Source: Adiantum capillus-veneris (lineage: Eukaryota > Streptophyta > Polypodiopsida > Polypodiales > Pteridaceae). From it: a stretch of DNA of 64,000 nucleotides. The position numbers were made by a program, and so were the translations under genes. The stretch lies in the NCBI GenBank assembly GCA_014529385.2, contig CM043966.1, positions 35,371,125 through 35,435,124 of the forward strand, in the 5' to 3' direction. The notes under the pieces were generated by a model, which did not search any database, had not been told where the DNA came from, and saw only the letters and a program-made list of their open reading frames with translations. Below are positions 12,911-24,076 of the stretch, in pieces. Position 1 is the stretch's first letter, and each line of letters opens with the position of its first letter.

Positions 12911-13262
12911 GAGCTTCAGAAATCTCTTGAGCCTGCAAACCCACAGATATCAGCAATATGGAGATATCGGCCTGCAACCGCGTTCATACCTAGCTATGTT
13001 GCGAGCTTCAAAAATATCTCTAGAGCAAATGCTGACTCAAGGTGTTGAGGTCGTCTTTGAGAAACTATTGCACCAACAAAAGCCCGAGGTTCAGAAATCT
13101 CTCGAGCTTGCAAACCCACGGACATCAGCAGTATTGAGATTCGGCCTCCTGCAGTCCGATTCATACCTAGCTAGGTTGCGAGCTTCAGAAATCTCCCTGG
13201 ATCAAATGCCGACTCAAGGTGTCGAGCTGTTCTTCGAGATACTGTTGCACCAACAAAATCTA
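12911..13262. repeat. Tandem repeat, about 175 bp x 2
   Basis: Two diverged units start at about 12911 and 13086. Each contains TTCAGAAATCTC near its start and ends with TTGCACCAACAAAA. A shorter TTCAGAAATCTC motif is repeated within each unit. Confidence 0.85.
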
Positions 13263-13673
13263 AGAATATGTCGAGTCTGCAGACATTTGAACAGACAATG
13301 AGTCAAAATCGACTTTTAACTTACCTCCGTCAGTCAACCTGCGCCTTCTCCACCAATCCACCCTTAGTCTCCCTCAATCCATGGAACCTGAGAAAGCTCG
13401 CTTCCTATTAAAAAATGATCTTGCTCCAAACCTCTGTGTGTAATAGTCATGCCATAACAACAGGGTCACGGGACCAAAGCAAGGTCATCAGGGCCCATTC
13501 CTCGCTGCAGATTCCTCCTCCTGTCTACACGGTACAGTTGATGGTGACGTGCCGTCAGTTTTGAATTTTTCTGTCAAATTCAAAATTCGAATTTTGCCTG
13601 TGCCCTCATGGCGGCGTGAAGTTTTGGATTTATCTAATCTAACAATTGTTTTTGGGTTTCTTTTTGGTGCCCT

Positions 13674-13930
13674 CATGGAGTTCTTTCTAGAGTCGTTTCT
13701 CAAGCTTGCTCTTAAGTTCGAGCCTAGCCCAAGTAATACTCAGTTACTTGGGCTAGGATAATGGAGTTCTTTCTAGAGTCAGCTCTCAAGCTCGCTCTTA
13801 AGTTCGAGGCAGCCTAGCCCAAGTAATACTCAATTACTTGGGCTAGGATCATGGAGTTCTTTCTAGAGTCAGCTCTCAAGCTCGCTCTTAAGTTCGAGGC
13901 AGTCTAGCCCAAGTAATACTCAATTACTTA
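13674..13930. repeat. Tandem repeat, about 86-90 bp x 3, each with a perfect 14 bp hairpin
   Basis: Units start at 13674, 13761 and 13851. The first has a perfect 14 bp stem (13723-13736 with 13744-13757) and the second an equivalent one (13813-13826 with 13834-13847). The third is truncated in its second arm. The units share the core CTTAAGTTCGAG with the palindrome array at 11811-12047. Confidence 0.88.
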
Positions 13931-14450
13931 AATGTCTTGCTCTGAATTAATAGTCTCAAATACTCTTGTAAGGTCTTGCTCCAAATACATATTCACATAC
14001 TCTTGTAATGTATTTGCAGCATGCTTAAACCCTTGCAATTCCCTTTGGCTTTCTTTTTCTAGAGTCCTCGTGGCCAAACATGCACGTGCCACTCTACAAG
14101 ACGAGAGCTTGGGTGCTCAATGTTCACTTTTAGCTAGCCTATTTGAAGCAAGACCAAGGCTACATTGTTTCTCAAGTCTCCCTTTCAAGTCAAGCCGATC
14201 CTTTTGTGTGGACACAGTGATTATGTGGTGCCAATTTTTTTTCTAGTAACCTTTAAACCATTGCAATTGGCTACTTGCTTCTACAACTAGAGCATGCCCT
14301 TGCAACTCTAGAGAAACTAGAGAGCTTGGGTGGTTTACAAAATTTTTAGCCTTGCTCAAGGTTTACAAAATTTTCTCAATATTTCCTTTAGTGAAGGCCC
14401 CCGTCTGTGTCAAAGCACTTGTCATGTGGTAATAGCCTTCTTCTTGTAGG

Positions 14451-14740
14451 TTGTACGTTATTGAAATGGACTAGCTAGCTTGCTTCTAGAGCTCCAGCTT
14501 AGCATGAGGAGAGTATCAAACTCTATCAAGTTTGAGTTTCTCTTATGCTTTAGGTATGCTTGTGAGCTTCAATATCAGAACCGCCTTCCAAATTTGTACG
14601 TTGTGGCAATGGACTAGCTTGCTTGCTTCTAGAACTCAAGCTCAACATGAGGAGAGCAGCAAACTCTATCAATTTGGAGTTTCTCTTAGATTTTGTAGGT
14701 GTGCTTATGAGCTTCAATATCAAAACCAAAATTTGTATGA
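14451..14740. repeat. Tandem repeat, about 143 bp x 2
   Basis: Diverged units start at TTGTACGTT (14451) and TTGTACGTTG (about 14594). Each contains ATGAGGAGAG and GAGTTTCTCTTA. Confidence 0.8.
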
Positions 14741-15256
14741 AGCAAACTCTTGACTTTTAACTCTTATTCATTTTGTAACATGTCCACACAAGCTCCAAGT
14801 TTGAGTTTCATAAGTTTGATCTCTTTGTTTACAAAAAGGTTCTAATTACACTAACAAGCCCACCTAGTAAGTACTCTAAGAAGGATACCAGCATATCACT
14901 TCCTTTCAAGAAGTCCCCCACATTTTCTCTTCCCCTTTCTTTCTTCATTAGACTTTAAAACACCGCCATTATCCCAAAGAAAATTCATGTAGTGTGCTAC
15001 TTGATAAAGTCATTTGTTTCTACATGAAGTAGCTTCAAGTTTGGTTGGTCTATCATCCACAATGTACATATCATGTGCATCGCAAATTTTGCTACCTTAT
15101 GGGTCTTCTTCTATTGTAGAATGTAATCTTGACCCCTTAGCCTACTTCATGATTAGAAGTTTTATTTTGGTTTGACACGGAAGGCACTTCAAGGGGATCT
15201 AGGGTCAAATATGTCCCATAATTACGCATTTTCCCCAAAATTCCTAAATAGGCATT

Positions 15257-16014
15257 TGTTTCTAAATGTGTGGTATGCCAAAAGACGAAGTTTAATAGAG
15301 GGAAGCAACCTGGATTGCTTCAAGCTTTGCCAATCCCTAATTCATCATGGGAGAGCATATCCATGGAATTTATCTTTGGATTGTTCCTCTCTATCCATGG
15401 GAATACGGGAATATGGACGATAGTAGACAGGTTCAACAAACAAGCTCATTTTATACCTGTCAGAAAGACTATTAAAGCCCATCAAAGGGCAACCCTCTTC
15501 ATATCAAAAATCTTCAAGTACCATGGCTTGCCAATGTCCATATGTCGGATAGAGATCCTAGAATGACCAGTAACTTCTAGAAGGGTCTCTTTGAGAATTT
15601 AGGGACAAGGATAAACTTCTTTTTGGCATATCACCCCCAAGCGGATGGCCAAAGTGAAATAGCTAACCTAAAAATTCGTGATCTGCTAAAATCCTATGTA
15701 ACGGAAGTAGATCAAAGGTCCCAATGGCAGAAGTACTTACCCTTGGTGGAGTATGCCTACAATAACACTGTACATACTTCCATGGGAAAATCACCTTTTG
15801 AGGTAATTGAGGGAAGATCTAAAAGTCCCCTGCTGCTTAAGGTACAAGGGAAGATCTTCGCTGCAGATGAGTATAGCGGAACCTACAAGAATATTTCCAA
15901 AAGATTAAGGATGCTATCTCTATCTCACAGCAAAGGCAAAAGGATGCTACTGATAATCACAGAAGAGACAAGCCTTTAAAGAAAATGATTGGGTCTTACA
16001 TAAATTTCCCAAGG
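15257..16014 (+). pseudogene. pol of element A, part 2: integrase core
   Basis: Coding resumes with the zinc-domain end KCVVCQKTKF, the integrase core (WTIVDRFNKQAHFIPV; an SDRDPRMTS motif near 15545-15572 holding the second catalytic Asp; AYHPQADGQSE holding the catalytic Glu) and the region to NDWVLHKFPK. These D, D, E motifs define Ty3/gypsy integrases, which join element cDNA to the host chromosome. An in-frame TAG lies near 15580 and frameshifts are present. The sequence is cut at 16014 by the CACTA element and continues at 24077. Confidence 0.9.
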
Positions 16015-16030
16015 AACTACAAGAGGTTGT

Positions 16031-16275
16031 GTGCTCTTGTGACGCTGTTAGCGACGGAAATACACTGGGTTTTTATAACCCCCGGCGTCGCTAAAACCGT
16101 CGCTACGAGCGTCGCTATGAGAGCGTCGCTATATGCGTCGCTATAAGCGTCGCTATGAGCGTCTCTATATAGCGACGCTCATAGCGACGGTTATAGCGAC
16201 GTTTACACAGAAGACTATAGCGACGCTACAGAGCCATAAATAACGACGGTTATAGCGACGCCCGAGAGAAAATTT
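16031..16275. repeat. Left subterminal repeats of the CACTA element
   Basis: At least ten copies of GCGTCGCTAT or its complement in both orientations, including a foldable pair around 16150-16190. In En/Spm such subterminal repeats bind the element's small protein. The right end (23955-24060) has the same motif. Confidence 0.88.
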
Positions 16276-16649
16276 TTTTGGTGACAGGGCATTGAATGCC
16301 CTGCCACCCATCAACCATATTGCACTTGATTCACTTTTTAAAAAAAGTGCAAGGGTAGATAATAGACCCAAAATAGTCACCCACAAGACGCATTGTTTGC
16401 AAAATTGACAATTGTACACATCATAGGCAAAATGAATTGATTCGCAAATGTAATAATGACAATTGTACAACATCATAGGCATAAAGAATTGAACATCATA
16501 GGCATAAAGAATTGATTGGCAAAAGGAACTGCGGTGACAAATGTAATAATATACATGGTTCAAAAAGACGTATAAAATCCGTCTCATGATACATAAGCTA
16601 TGAGAAACCCTAAACTAATGCTATCTAGCTACGGCTAAACTGATGTCGT

Positions 16650-17959
16650 CTAGTCAGACGTCTCATCGCGTCCAAGCGGCGTATCTGTCGGATTCTGCAA
16701 AAAAAGACAATAAGACAGCTTTTAGTAAGTATAAACATATAACAACATTTATAAAACAATACAAAAAATAGAAAAGAGTAAACCCTAATACTAACCATGC
16801 CGCCGCGAGAACTGAGAATGTCCATCAGGGCGTTTAAGCCCTTCCTGCCTGCGTACTCACGCTCGTACGGTGTGGGATCACGTCCTGTCATCGACCACTG
16901 TCAAAACATACAAAGATTTCATTATATTAGAATTAAAAAACTCATAAACCCTAAACTATTGAACATAAAGAGCAATGCGAAAACACTTACAAAATCGGCC
17001 TCAAATGATGTCCATCCACCGCTCCCCAAGTGGTGCGAGCTCCCTGCCTCTACTCGCGCTCTGGCTGCATCCTTTTGTTGCTTCCACTTATCGGGATTCT
17101 CGCGCGCTGCTTTCTTTGCATTCTTCCAATCTTCTTTGGCCAGCCAATCTGGCCTGTTCCACCCATTCTTGATTGCTTTTTGCACTTCGGAACGCTTGTG
17201 TTTGCAGTATTCGCGCATTCGAATCTTCATCAGGTCTTCATTGAAGCGTTGATCCCGTGTTGGAACGGGAAGCTCATCATGAAGTATGCTGATGACGCTG
17301 TTTTTTAAATCACTTGGTACTTCACTCCATTTGTTTAGTATGTAGTGTGTAAACAACTGAGAGCAAAGACCACGCATGCGCGAGATCACCTTCTTGCCGT
17401 CATCATCCATGATGATGCCGCCGCTGAAGTCGACGGAGTAAGACAAGCCCTTTGGCCGGTGACGCGTGAACCTAGGTGTCCCAACAGGGGTCTCTAGCGG
17501 CGTGTCGATGGGGGTACGGACGTCAGGTGTCTCCACCGGCGTCTGGGCCCCGAAGCGAGGAGTGTCGAGTGGGGTGGCTCCTGGCGGAGTAGGTAGAGGT
17601 GTGTAGCTGCTAGGAACAGTCAGCCGTGCAAAACCTGGCGTAGATGGCGATGCTGTGGCTGGTGTGGGGGTGGGCAAAGAAGGGGAGGGTAAAGAGCCTC
17701 GTCGAACACGAGGCGGTGTGGAGGCATCGGTGGCTGAATCCCCACAACAACCGCCACCGCCACCACTAGAGCGCCGGTGTCTAGACGAGTGTGAAGCTCG
17801 TCTCGTCGAAGCCGAAGCTTCGGAGCGCGCAGAATGCTCCGAAAGAGAGGGAGATGCGGATGGAGTAGGAACGCGCGATGATGCGCCAGAGCGATGACAC
17901 TCCACGTACCACTGTCTCTGCTGCGGTGACAAAGAAGAAAGAAACTCCTCATCATCCAT
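16650..17959 (-). CDS. CACTA second protein (plant transposase of the Ptta/En/Spm type), 3 exons
   Basis: My model: exon 1 17959-16991 starting MDDEEFLSSLSPQQRQWYV; GT-AG intron; exon 2 16897-16796 (WSMTGRDPTPYEREYAGRKG); GT-AG intron; exon 3 16694-16650 ending TSD-stop. All phases fit without a break, giving 371 aa. Residues about 25-170 are Ser/Pro/Thr-rich with repeated TPxxTP motifs. The C-terminal half is Lys/Arg/Trp-rich (KNGWNRPDWLAKEDW) and ends exon 1 with SGGWTSFEADF, resembling the SGxxSF motif of plant Ptta/En/Spm transposases. In En/Spm the small protein binds the subterminal repeats and assists transposition; that role here is inferred. It lies downstream of the TNP2 gene on the same strand. 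The family call is moderate; the gene structure is good. Confidence 0.72.
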
Positions 17960-18231
17960 ACTTGCATTAAACACACGAATATTTAAACTTAATATTGAAT
18001 GAATAGAGTAGACAATGACGCAAAGACCATTAAATACAATGACGTAATGACGCATATAAATACAATGACGCAATGAATTGAGTGATAGAAGAGGCAAGTC
18101 GAAAACTGAGAATTTTCAATCAAAAGATGTGAGTGCGAGTAGAGAAGAGCGTTATACACCATGGAAGGTACTTAGAGAGCCAGAGATTTTACAACACGGA
18201 GCAAAATTGTTCAAATACAATATTTGTGACT

Positions 18232-21200
18232 TTAAGAGATGTCTCTCTCATCCTCGCATAACTCAGCATAACTTCCTATATCTATATAGAGCTCTCCGTT
18301 TAAACACATATCCTCTGTTTCATTTTGTAGCTCCTCTGCATGCACCCCATATAGAGTAGTAGCATCTTGATGCTCGTCTGGCACCACTGCAGCGGCTTCT
18401 GATTGAGCATCTTCTCTGATCTCTTCCATTGATGCCGTTGTGATTGGCACATGGTAGCCTTCATACGTCCTTGCACTACGAGGGGCTACCTCTATGACGT
18501 ACCACCAGTTTGATGTAGACTTTGTAGGATGAAATATTACCTGCCAGAGCCACATAACTTACATGAGAGCTTGCAAGCACATAACTTGTAAAAGGGGGAT
18601 GTTAACTATTTACATACTTACTTGTTCACAATGCTCAGGTAGTACGAAAGTGTCTCTTAGGTCAGTCCATTTCTTAGTAGAATCCACCTCAAGAAAACCA
18701 CTCTCCTCTACGCACAGTAGCGTTGCAACCCTCCATGATTATCTTGAACCATTGCACGTCGAACAAGTCGACAAAAAATCCTTTGTAATCGATCCTCAAA
18801 ATCTCTTGCAGCGTGCCAAAGTAAGTGAGTTCCGCCACCAAAGGATCTGCATCAGAGGAACGTCGTCGACTAGACTGTTCAAATTTTGCCATGATTTCAC
18901 AATCTTGAGTAAAACGCTTTTTGTCGATTCGTTCCACCCTAAAATGTCGACCTGTACACCATGCTGCTGTGTATGACTTATACTACAACGAACAAAGATT
19001 ATGAGTGGCCGTTCAAATGTTTATAAATAAAGTCACTTGCTAGTCGTACATTGCAAACGTACCTTGGTCGCGCAACCTCGAGAGTACTCCCACTCTTCCT
19101 CAGTCACTTCGTCACCGCATTGTTGTGCGCTTTTCAATTGGTTGTGCAACCATCTTAAGCTCATGAAGGTTGGTAGGCTCTCCAGAACCGTCGGATAGTG
19201 CATCGGTGGTCGTCTTCCCCGTCTCCACTCGATTCGTGCCCTTTGTCGCTCTTGCTTTGCATCCTCATATTGTGAAATCCACTTTTGCATCACTGGATTG
19301 TGAAGCATGCAAAATCGGTTGATTTTAGCCTCTAGATCTTCCGTCATCTTCTTCTCAACACCGAGATTGCACATGACAATCCCAGATATGCGCTCATCAT
19401 CTATGGTTCGCCATAGCGTGTCCCGGGCTTTATCAAGTCCGTCTAGCCACTCTCCAATGTACACTAGGGACTCTGATACCAACCAACCTTCTACCATGCT
19501 ACCCTCCGGACGTGCCTTTTGACGCACATATCCCTTAAGCGTTTTCATGAAACGTTCTAAGAAGAACATCCATCTGGAATGAACTGTGCCAGCTATTTCC
19601 ACCTCATCAACTATGTGAACAAGAAGATGCACCTGAATGGTTAGCATGGTAGTAGGAAAATGTTTCTCAAACATGCACACAAGCTCCGCAGCATTTAGTG
19701 TGGCGAATGGTATGGAGTCTACGTTGATCTCTTTTTGTGAGATCCATTGCACCAGCTTTGCAAGTTTGTAGATTGTGTTACGGATGTCAAGAGACAAACA
19801 TCCCTCAATGACAACTGGTAAAATAAACTGTAAAGTATGTGCAGCAATGATATTAAAGTCCACTATGAACGTACCTGACACATTTTATGCCAATCGTGTG
19901 ACTTCAAACCGGTAAGCTTTCCTTCTTTAGTAAAACACGTTCGGAGCGAGTGCATTACGCCAGTGGGGGTCCGCAAAGATCGAATGGTCTCTTTTACTTT
20001 GCGTTCTTGGGCTCCTGTGAAAATCCATGGTGCTTTAGGGAGTTTTATCGATCCATCAGACGCTGTTTGCGGCCAATATTGCTCCATACGATCCACATTT
20101 CTAAGGTCAACTCTGGCTCCCAAAGTATCTTTCTTGCCGGTCAGATGGTCCCATAGTAGATTACCCACATTCTTGAATATGTGCATTGGATCGAGCAAGT
20201 GATTGATCATGAGTCGGGGCCAGTATGGTAACTCGTACCATAGAGATAGTCTCTTCATCCCTGGAGGCAATCCGTCATCGCACATCTCCTTCTGCTCTAA
20301 CCATGCTTGTGCAGACATCCTTGGTGGCTCTCTTCCCAAAAAGCCGTCGCGTAACACATGATTCTCTGGAAGATACGCTTGATGACCTTCGTAGATTTGC
20401 TTCTTCAGTGAGGGTGCCTACGTGCATTCAGTCTAGGTCCACATGTGACACATGCTCTGTATCCTCTTGTTTGAAGCCCTGCATGTATACACATGATAAT
20501 AGATCAACTATGGGAAAAAACAAGATTTACAGTGTCTGAGTGAGGAGTGTCAATAGATCACCTGAGCATTCTGTTAGCCCGGGATAGTCATGCATGGTCC
20601 ACATTAGAATGCCTCTGATCAAAGCATTCCGTCGTCCTGTGTGTCGGCTCATATCCACCACCTCTATGCCAATCCACAATTGTTGTAGCTCTTCCAATAG
20701 TGGACGAAGATACACATCCATATTCCCCACTTTATATCGCCCTGGCACAATCAAGCTTAGCCATAGGTGCCCCTTCTTCGTAGTCAACCACGGGGGAATG
20801 TTGTAGTTGACGATGACAACGGGCCATACACTGTAAGATGTTGATCTTTGACCAAATGGATTTACGCCATCCATAGCCAGGCCTAAGCGCAAATTTCGAG
20901 CTTCCATGGCAAAATCCGACCATGTTCCATCTATATGTTTCCAGGCTGCGCAATCTGCAGGAATTCGTAGCACACCATCCGAAGATTTATTCTCCTCATG
21001 CCATGATGCTAGGGCGGCCATGGACTTACATTCGAAGAAATGCTTGATGCGAGGAAGCAGAGGAAAATGTCGCAAAACCTTTTGTGGAATTTTTGTCCCA
21101 TGGAGATCTACTCGATATCTTTCGGAATCACATTTCGGACACTTCTCCATGTCTATGTATTCCCCTCTGAAAAGAATGCAGTCATTAGGACAAGCGTGGA

Positions 21201-21964
21201 TAGAATTGTAATCCATCCCCAAGTTTCGCAAAATCTTTCTTGCTTCATCTCGGGAATCTGGCATCACATTGTCAGCTGGTAGTATGTGCTCTTTAAGCAA
21301 TCTACACAACATAAAAATACGATACAGTCGTGTAAAAATCTATCAGATCATTATACATTTAGAGTTTTATTAAAGTAAACTAATTGTAATAGATCACCTG
21401 AAAAGCGTTGTGACGCTAGTGTCACTCCATCCAAACTTTGCCTGCATGTTGAGAAGAACCAGGAGTGCTTTCAATCTAGACATACGTGCTCCATTATACA
21501 ATGGCGTATCGGCTTCACTTTTCATATCATCATAGATAAGCCTTTCTGAATCCATGATCGTCTCGATCATTTCATCAATCTCGGGCTCAAACATTGCCTC
21601 GTTGGGAATGTGCTCTACATGATCATCCCCCGAGATGTCAGAGGCTACATCTTGTGGCCTCACATATGCTGCTTGACCAAAGCGCCTGCGAACACGTCTA
21701 TTGGGTTGCAAGATTGCTGCTTGTTGGCCAGCGTCAGAGTCCGACGAGTTATAATTGGCAACAACTCGATCTATAATAGATGGATCGAACTCGCCAAATT
21801 CGCGAAAGTGCTGCAAAGAAACACGTCTTGTCCATCACACAGCATGCTTGCATTGATTACAAGGACATAAGACCCTTGTTGAGAGATAGGTGTTTCGGTT
21901 GGACGGTCCCACATCCTCGTCACTACTGGACAACAAATTTAATATTCTATTGGCATTCTTCGTC

Positions 21965-21965
<1 letters not shown>
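18232..21965 (-). pseudogene. TNP2-type CACTA transposase, six exons, three lesions
   Basis: Exons by my reading: about 21965-21398, 21301-20562, 20478-19875, 19827-19063, 18982-18622, 18540-18232, all with GT-AG junctions (one intron is only 47 nt). Domains in order: an N-terminal Cys motif LCPCNQCKHA of the transposase-associated domain; the Transposase_21 core with AMDGVNPFG, NYNIPPWL and YELPYWPRLMINHLLDPMHI; the DUF4218-like part (RWMFFLERFMKTLKGYVRQ); the DUF4216-like part (ELTYFGTLQEILRIDYKG). TNP2 cuts and joins the element ends. Lesions: an in-frame TGA at 21835-21837, a one-base frameshift near 20410 and another near 18730. The start codon is unclear because a (CT)n tract (21968-22023) lies directly upstream. 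Confidence 0.88.

Positions 21966-21967
<2 letters not shown>

Positions 21968-22023
<56 letters not shown>
21968..22023. repeat. (CT)n microsatellite at the 5' end of the transposase gene
   Basis: A pure CT tract lies immediately upstream of the first recognisable TNP2 codons. Length change here may have removed or shifted the original start: ATG 22046-22044 upstream is out of frame with the transposase. Confidence 0.93.
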
Positions 22024-22026
<3 letters not shown>

Positions 22027-22280
22027 ACCTCACATTCTCTAGTCATGTCCAATCCCCGCACACCTCGGTCTAGAGGTGCACGGAGATCAGAACCACCGGG
22101 TTATAATCTCGTCTTTATTGGTCAATACCTATATTTGTGGGTACAAGAAATCTACAGACCCACGTCTACATGATACTGCATGTAGTGGACAAAACCCCTT
22201 TGCCTCTTCTCTAGCTGTAGCACTTCACAACATCTGAACATCTTTTCACAGTAGATCTTTTCATTGTTCGTCTAACTCTA

Positions 22281-22459
22281 AACCCTAAACCGTAAGTAAT
22301 TCTTGCATGGACTCGATCTAACGTAAATAAGCGTAAATCAAAATAAACGTAAATCTAACTAAAAATAAACCTAAATCTAATTTAACGTAAGTCTACATCT
22401 AACCTAATCTTTAACGTCTTTTGGGATAGTTTCCTACGACGTTAAAACTCTCTTCTTCT

Positions 22460-22490
<31 letters not shown>

Positions 22491-23175
22491 ACCTAAATAA
22501 ACCTAAGTCTAATCTAATATAACATAAATCTAAATCTAACGTAAATTATGTTATATTAAAAACAAAGAACTAAACTAACAGGGATTATAAGAACCTTAAA
22601 ACTGATTTAACACATAATTTTTCACATAACTCGGCAAGAGTTGGCATTCTCATCACTAAAGATGTGAGGGTTAACTTCCGGCGGTGACGCTGCCTCATCT
22701 CCATCCACATCTGATGACAGCAATTGGCCCTTTAGACCGTTCTTGCTCTTGTTACTAACTTTGAAGTTGTTGTTGAATGACTAGAGGTTGTCGGGGATGT
22801 AGTGACTCTTGCCGCCCTGAAGATCCACCTTCTTCCCTATCTTCTGAAGACATTTCACCAGTACTTTTGGATCGACGGAGCCCACCATGAGTGAAGGCAG
22901 CAATACCCTATATTCCATTGAGGGCTTTCTTCACCCGCTTCATGCAGGCATCGCAGTCTATGGAGACCTAAATCTAATCTAATATAACGTAAATCTAAAT
23001 CTAGCGTAAATAAACGTAAATCTAATTAAAAATAAACCTAAATCTAATCTAATTTAACTTAAATAAACCTAAATCTAATTTAACGTAAGTCTACATCTAA
23101 CCTAATCTTTAACGTCTTTTTGGATAGTTTCCTACGACGATATAACTCTCTTCTTGTGTGTGTGCGCGTGTGTGG
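22281..23175. repeat. AT-rich CTAAATCTAA-type repeats flanking the captured gene
   Basis: Degenerate AACGTAAATCTAA / AACCTAAATCTAA repeats fill 22281-22610 and 22965-23115. A longer direct repeat, from CCTAATCTTTAACGTCTTTT through the CTCTCTTCTTG segment, appears on both sides of the HIPP-like fragment (about 22402-22463 and 23100-23157). Confidence 0.85.
22622..22975 (-). pseudogene. Captured heavy-metal-associated isoprenylated plant protein (HIPP-like) fragment
   Basis: Minus-strand translation gives VSIDCDACMKRVKKALNGI (CxxC metal-binding motif) and, one frame over, GSVDPKVLVKCLQKIGKKV, the two halves of a heavy-metal-associated (HMA) domain. The second frame continues through one TAG to PEVNPHIFSDENANSCRVM-stop, so it ends with a CaaX box (CRVM), the isoprenylation signal that defines HIPPs. 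Known HIPPs bind metal ions through CxxC and attach to membranes through the lipid. Here the middle of the HMA domain is shortened and there is one frameshift and at least one stop. The copy is intronless and bounded by direct repeats within the CACTA element, so I read it as a captured host gene piece. Confidence 0.8.
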
Positions 23176-23588
23176 ATGTGTGTGCCAATAAAAAGAGATA
23201 AATGGTATAACCTTTCTATCACCCATGCCAAGTATGATAGATTGATTATGCCATTTCCCTCTTGAATAATAGGTCTTGAGTTCAACTCCTCGTCGGCTAG
23301 ATCTTTAGGTCTTTTAATTTTAATTAGTTTCCTACGACGTTAAATTAGTTTCTCTCTCTTTCTCTCTCAATGTGTGTGCGTTTTTTTGGATCGTATGCAT
23401 GTTTTCTCTCTCTTTCCCTCTCTCAATGTGTGCGTTTTTTGTTTATGCATGTTCTCTCTCTCTTTTCCTCTCTCAATGCGTGCGTTTTTTTGTTTATGCA
23501 TGCTCTCTCTCTCTCTCTCTCTTTTCCTCTCTCAATGTGTGTGTGCATTCTTTGTTTATGTATGTGTGTGTGCGTTTTTGTTTATGTT

Positions 23589-23589
<1 letters not shown>

Positions 23590-23650
<61 letters not shown>

Positions 23651-23773
23651 AACACTATGTGTGTGTGTGTATGTGTGTGTGTGAGAGAGAGAGAGAGAGG
23701 GAGAGAGAAAGAGGGGAAGGGAACATGAGAATGAGGAGAGGGAAGGAGCATACCTGGCTCTCCTTCCTCTCCT

Positions 23774-23826
<53 letters not shown>

Positions 23827-23828
23827 AG

Positions 23829-23860
<32 letters not shown>
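23590..23860. repeat. Microsatellites (CT)n, (GT)n(GA)n x 2
   Basis: (CT)n at 23590-23647; (GT)n then (GA)n at about 23657-23699; (GT)n at 23776-23824 then (GA)n to about 23860. The GT-then-GA order is the complement of the CT-then-CA compound repeats elsewhere in the window. Smaller CT and GT tracts occur from 22462 onward. Confidence 0.95.
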
Positions 23861-23867
<7 letters not shown>

Positions 23868-23954
23868 CGTTACCTGCTCCTTGCTTGAGGGCGCCGAAAA
23901 ACTCAGATCTGAGATCAGAGTTTTTGGGCGCGCTCGGTTATTTTTTTAGCCCAG

Positions 23955-24016
23955 CCGGCGTCGCTATGAGCGTCGCAAATTTACAAAGAAATTTGCGACG
24001 CTCATAGCGACGCCGG
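23955..24016. repeat. Perfect 28 bp stem hairpin in the right CACTA end
   Basis: Arms 23955-23982 and 23989-24016 are perfectly complementary and enclose the 6-base loop ACAAAG. Each arm carries the GCGTCGCTATGAGCGTCGC subterminal motif. Confidence 0.95.
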
Positions 24017-24076
24017 GAAATATTTTTTTTAGCGTCGTTGTGTGAGCGTCGCTAATATGAATAGCCTCTTGTAGTG

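Larger units (their letters stand above)
10258..15256. mobile_element. Unclassified 5.0 kb insertion built of tandem and inverted repeats
   Basis: Comparison with the element B integrase shows that this block interrupts a continuous frame: the left side ends at ...GAGTATGTT and the right side resumes at TGTTTCTAAATGTG, so at least TGTT is shared. The ends are imperfect inverted repeats (about 10258-10284 and 15230-15256, sharing the core ATTTAGGAA). Inside are five tandem-repeat families, several made of perfect palindromes, and no credible coding frame. It resembles a non-autonomous DNA transposon, but target duplication length and superfamily are unclear. A composite of several insertions cannot be excluded. 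Confidence 0.6.
16015..24076 (-). mobile_element. CACTA (En/Spm) DNA transposon, 8.06 kb
   Basis: The right end, read inward, is CACTACAAGAGG (24065-24076). The left end is AACTACAAGAGG (16015-16026), one base off the canonical CACTA. The 3-base target duplication AGG flanks it (16012-16014 and 24077-24079). Removing the element restores the integrase to chromodomain reading of element A as aligned to element B, which proves the borders. Subterminal regions hold many GCGTCGCTAT / ATAGCGACGC units. Genes on the minus strand are a TNP2-type transposase (defective), a second transposase-associated gene (intact by my model) and a captured HIPP-like fragment. The superfamily is clear; recent activity cannot be judged. 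Confidence 0.95.

Noticed and set aside
12927-13301. 124 aa + strand frame
   Set aside because: Lies exactly over a 175 bp tandem repeat and reflects it; no motif and no conserved start.
10258-15256. Helitron or LTR element as identity of the 5 kb insertion
   Set aside because: No TC...CTRR ends with a terminal hairpin, no TG...CA LTR pair, no primer binding site.
17655-17897. + strand frame of 80 aa
   Set aside because: Shadow of the Ser/Pro-rich exon of the CACTA second protein on the minus strand.
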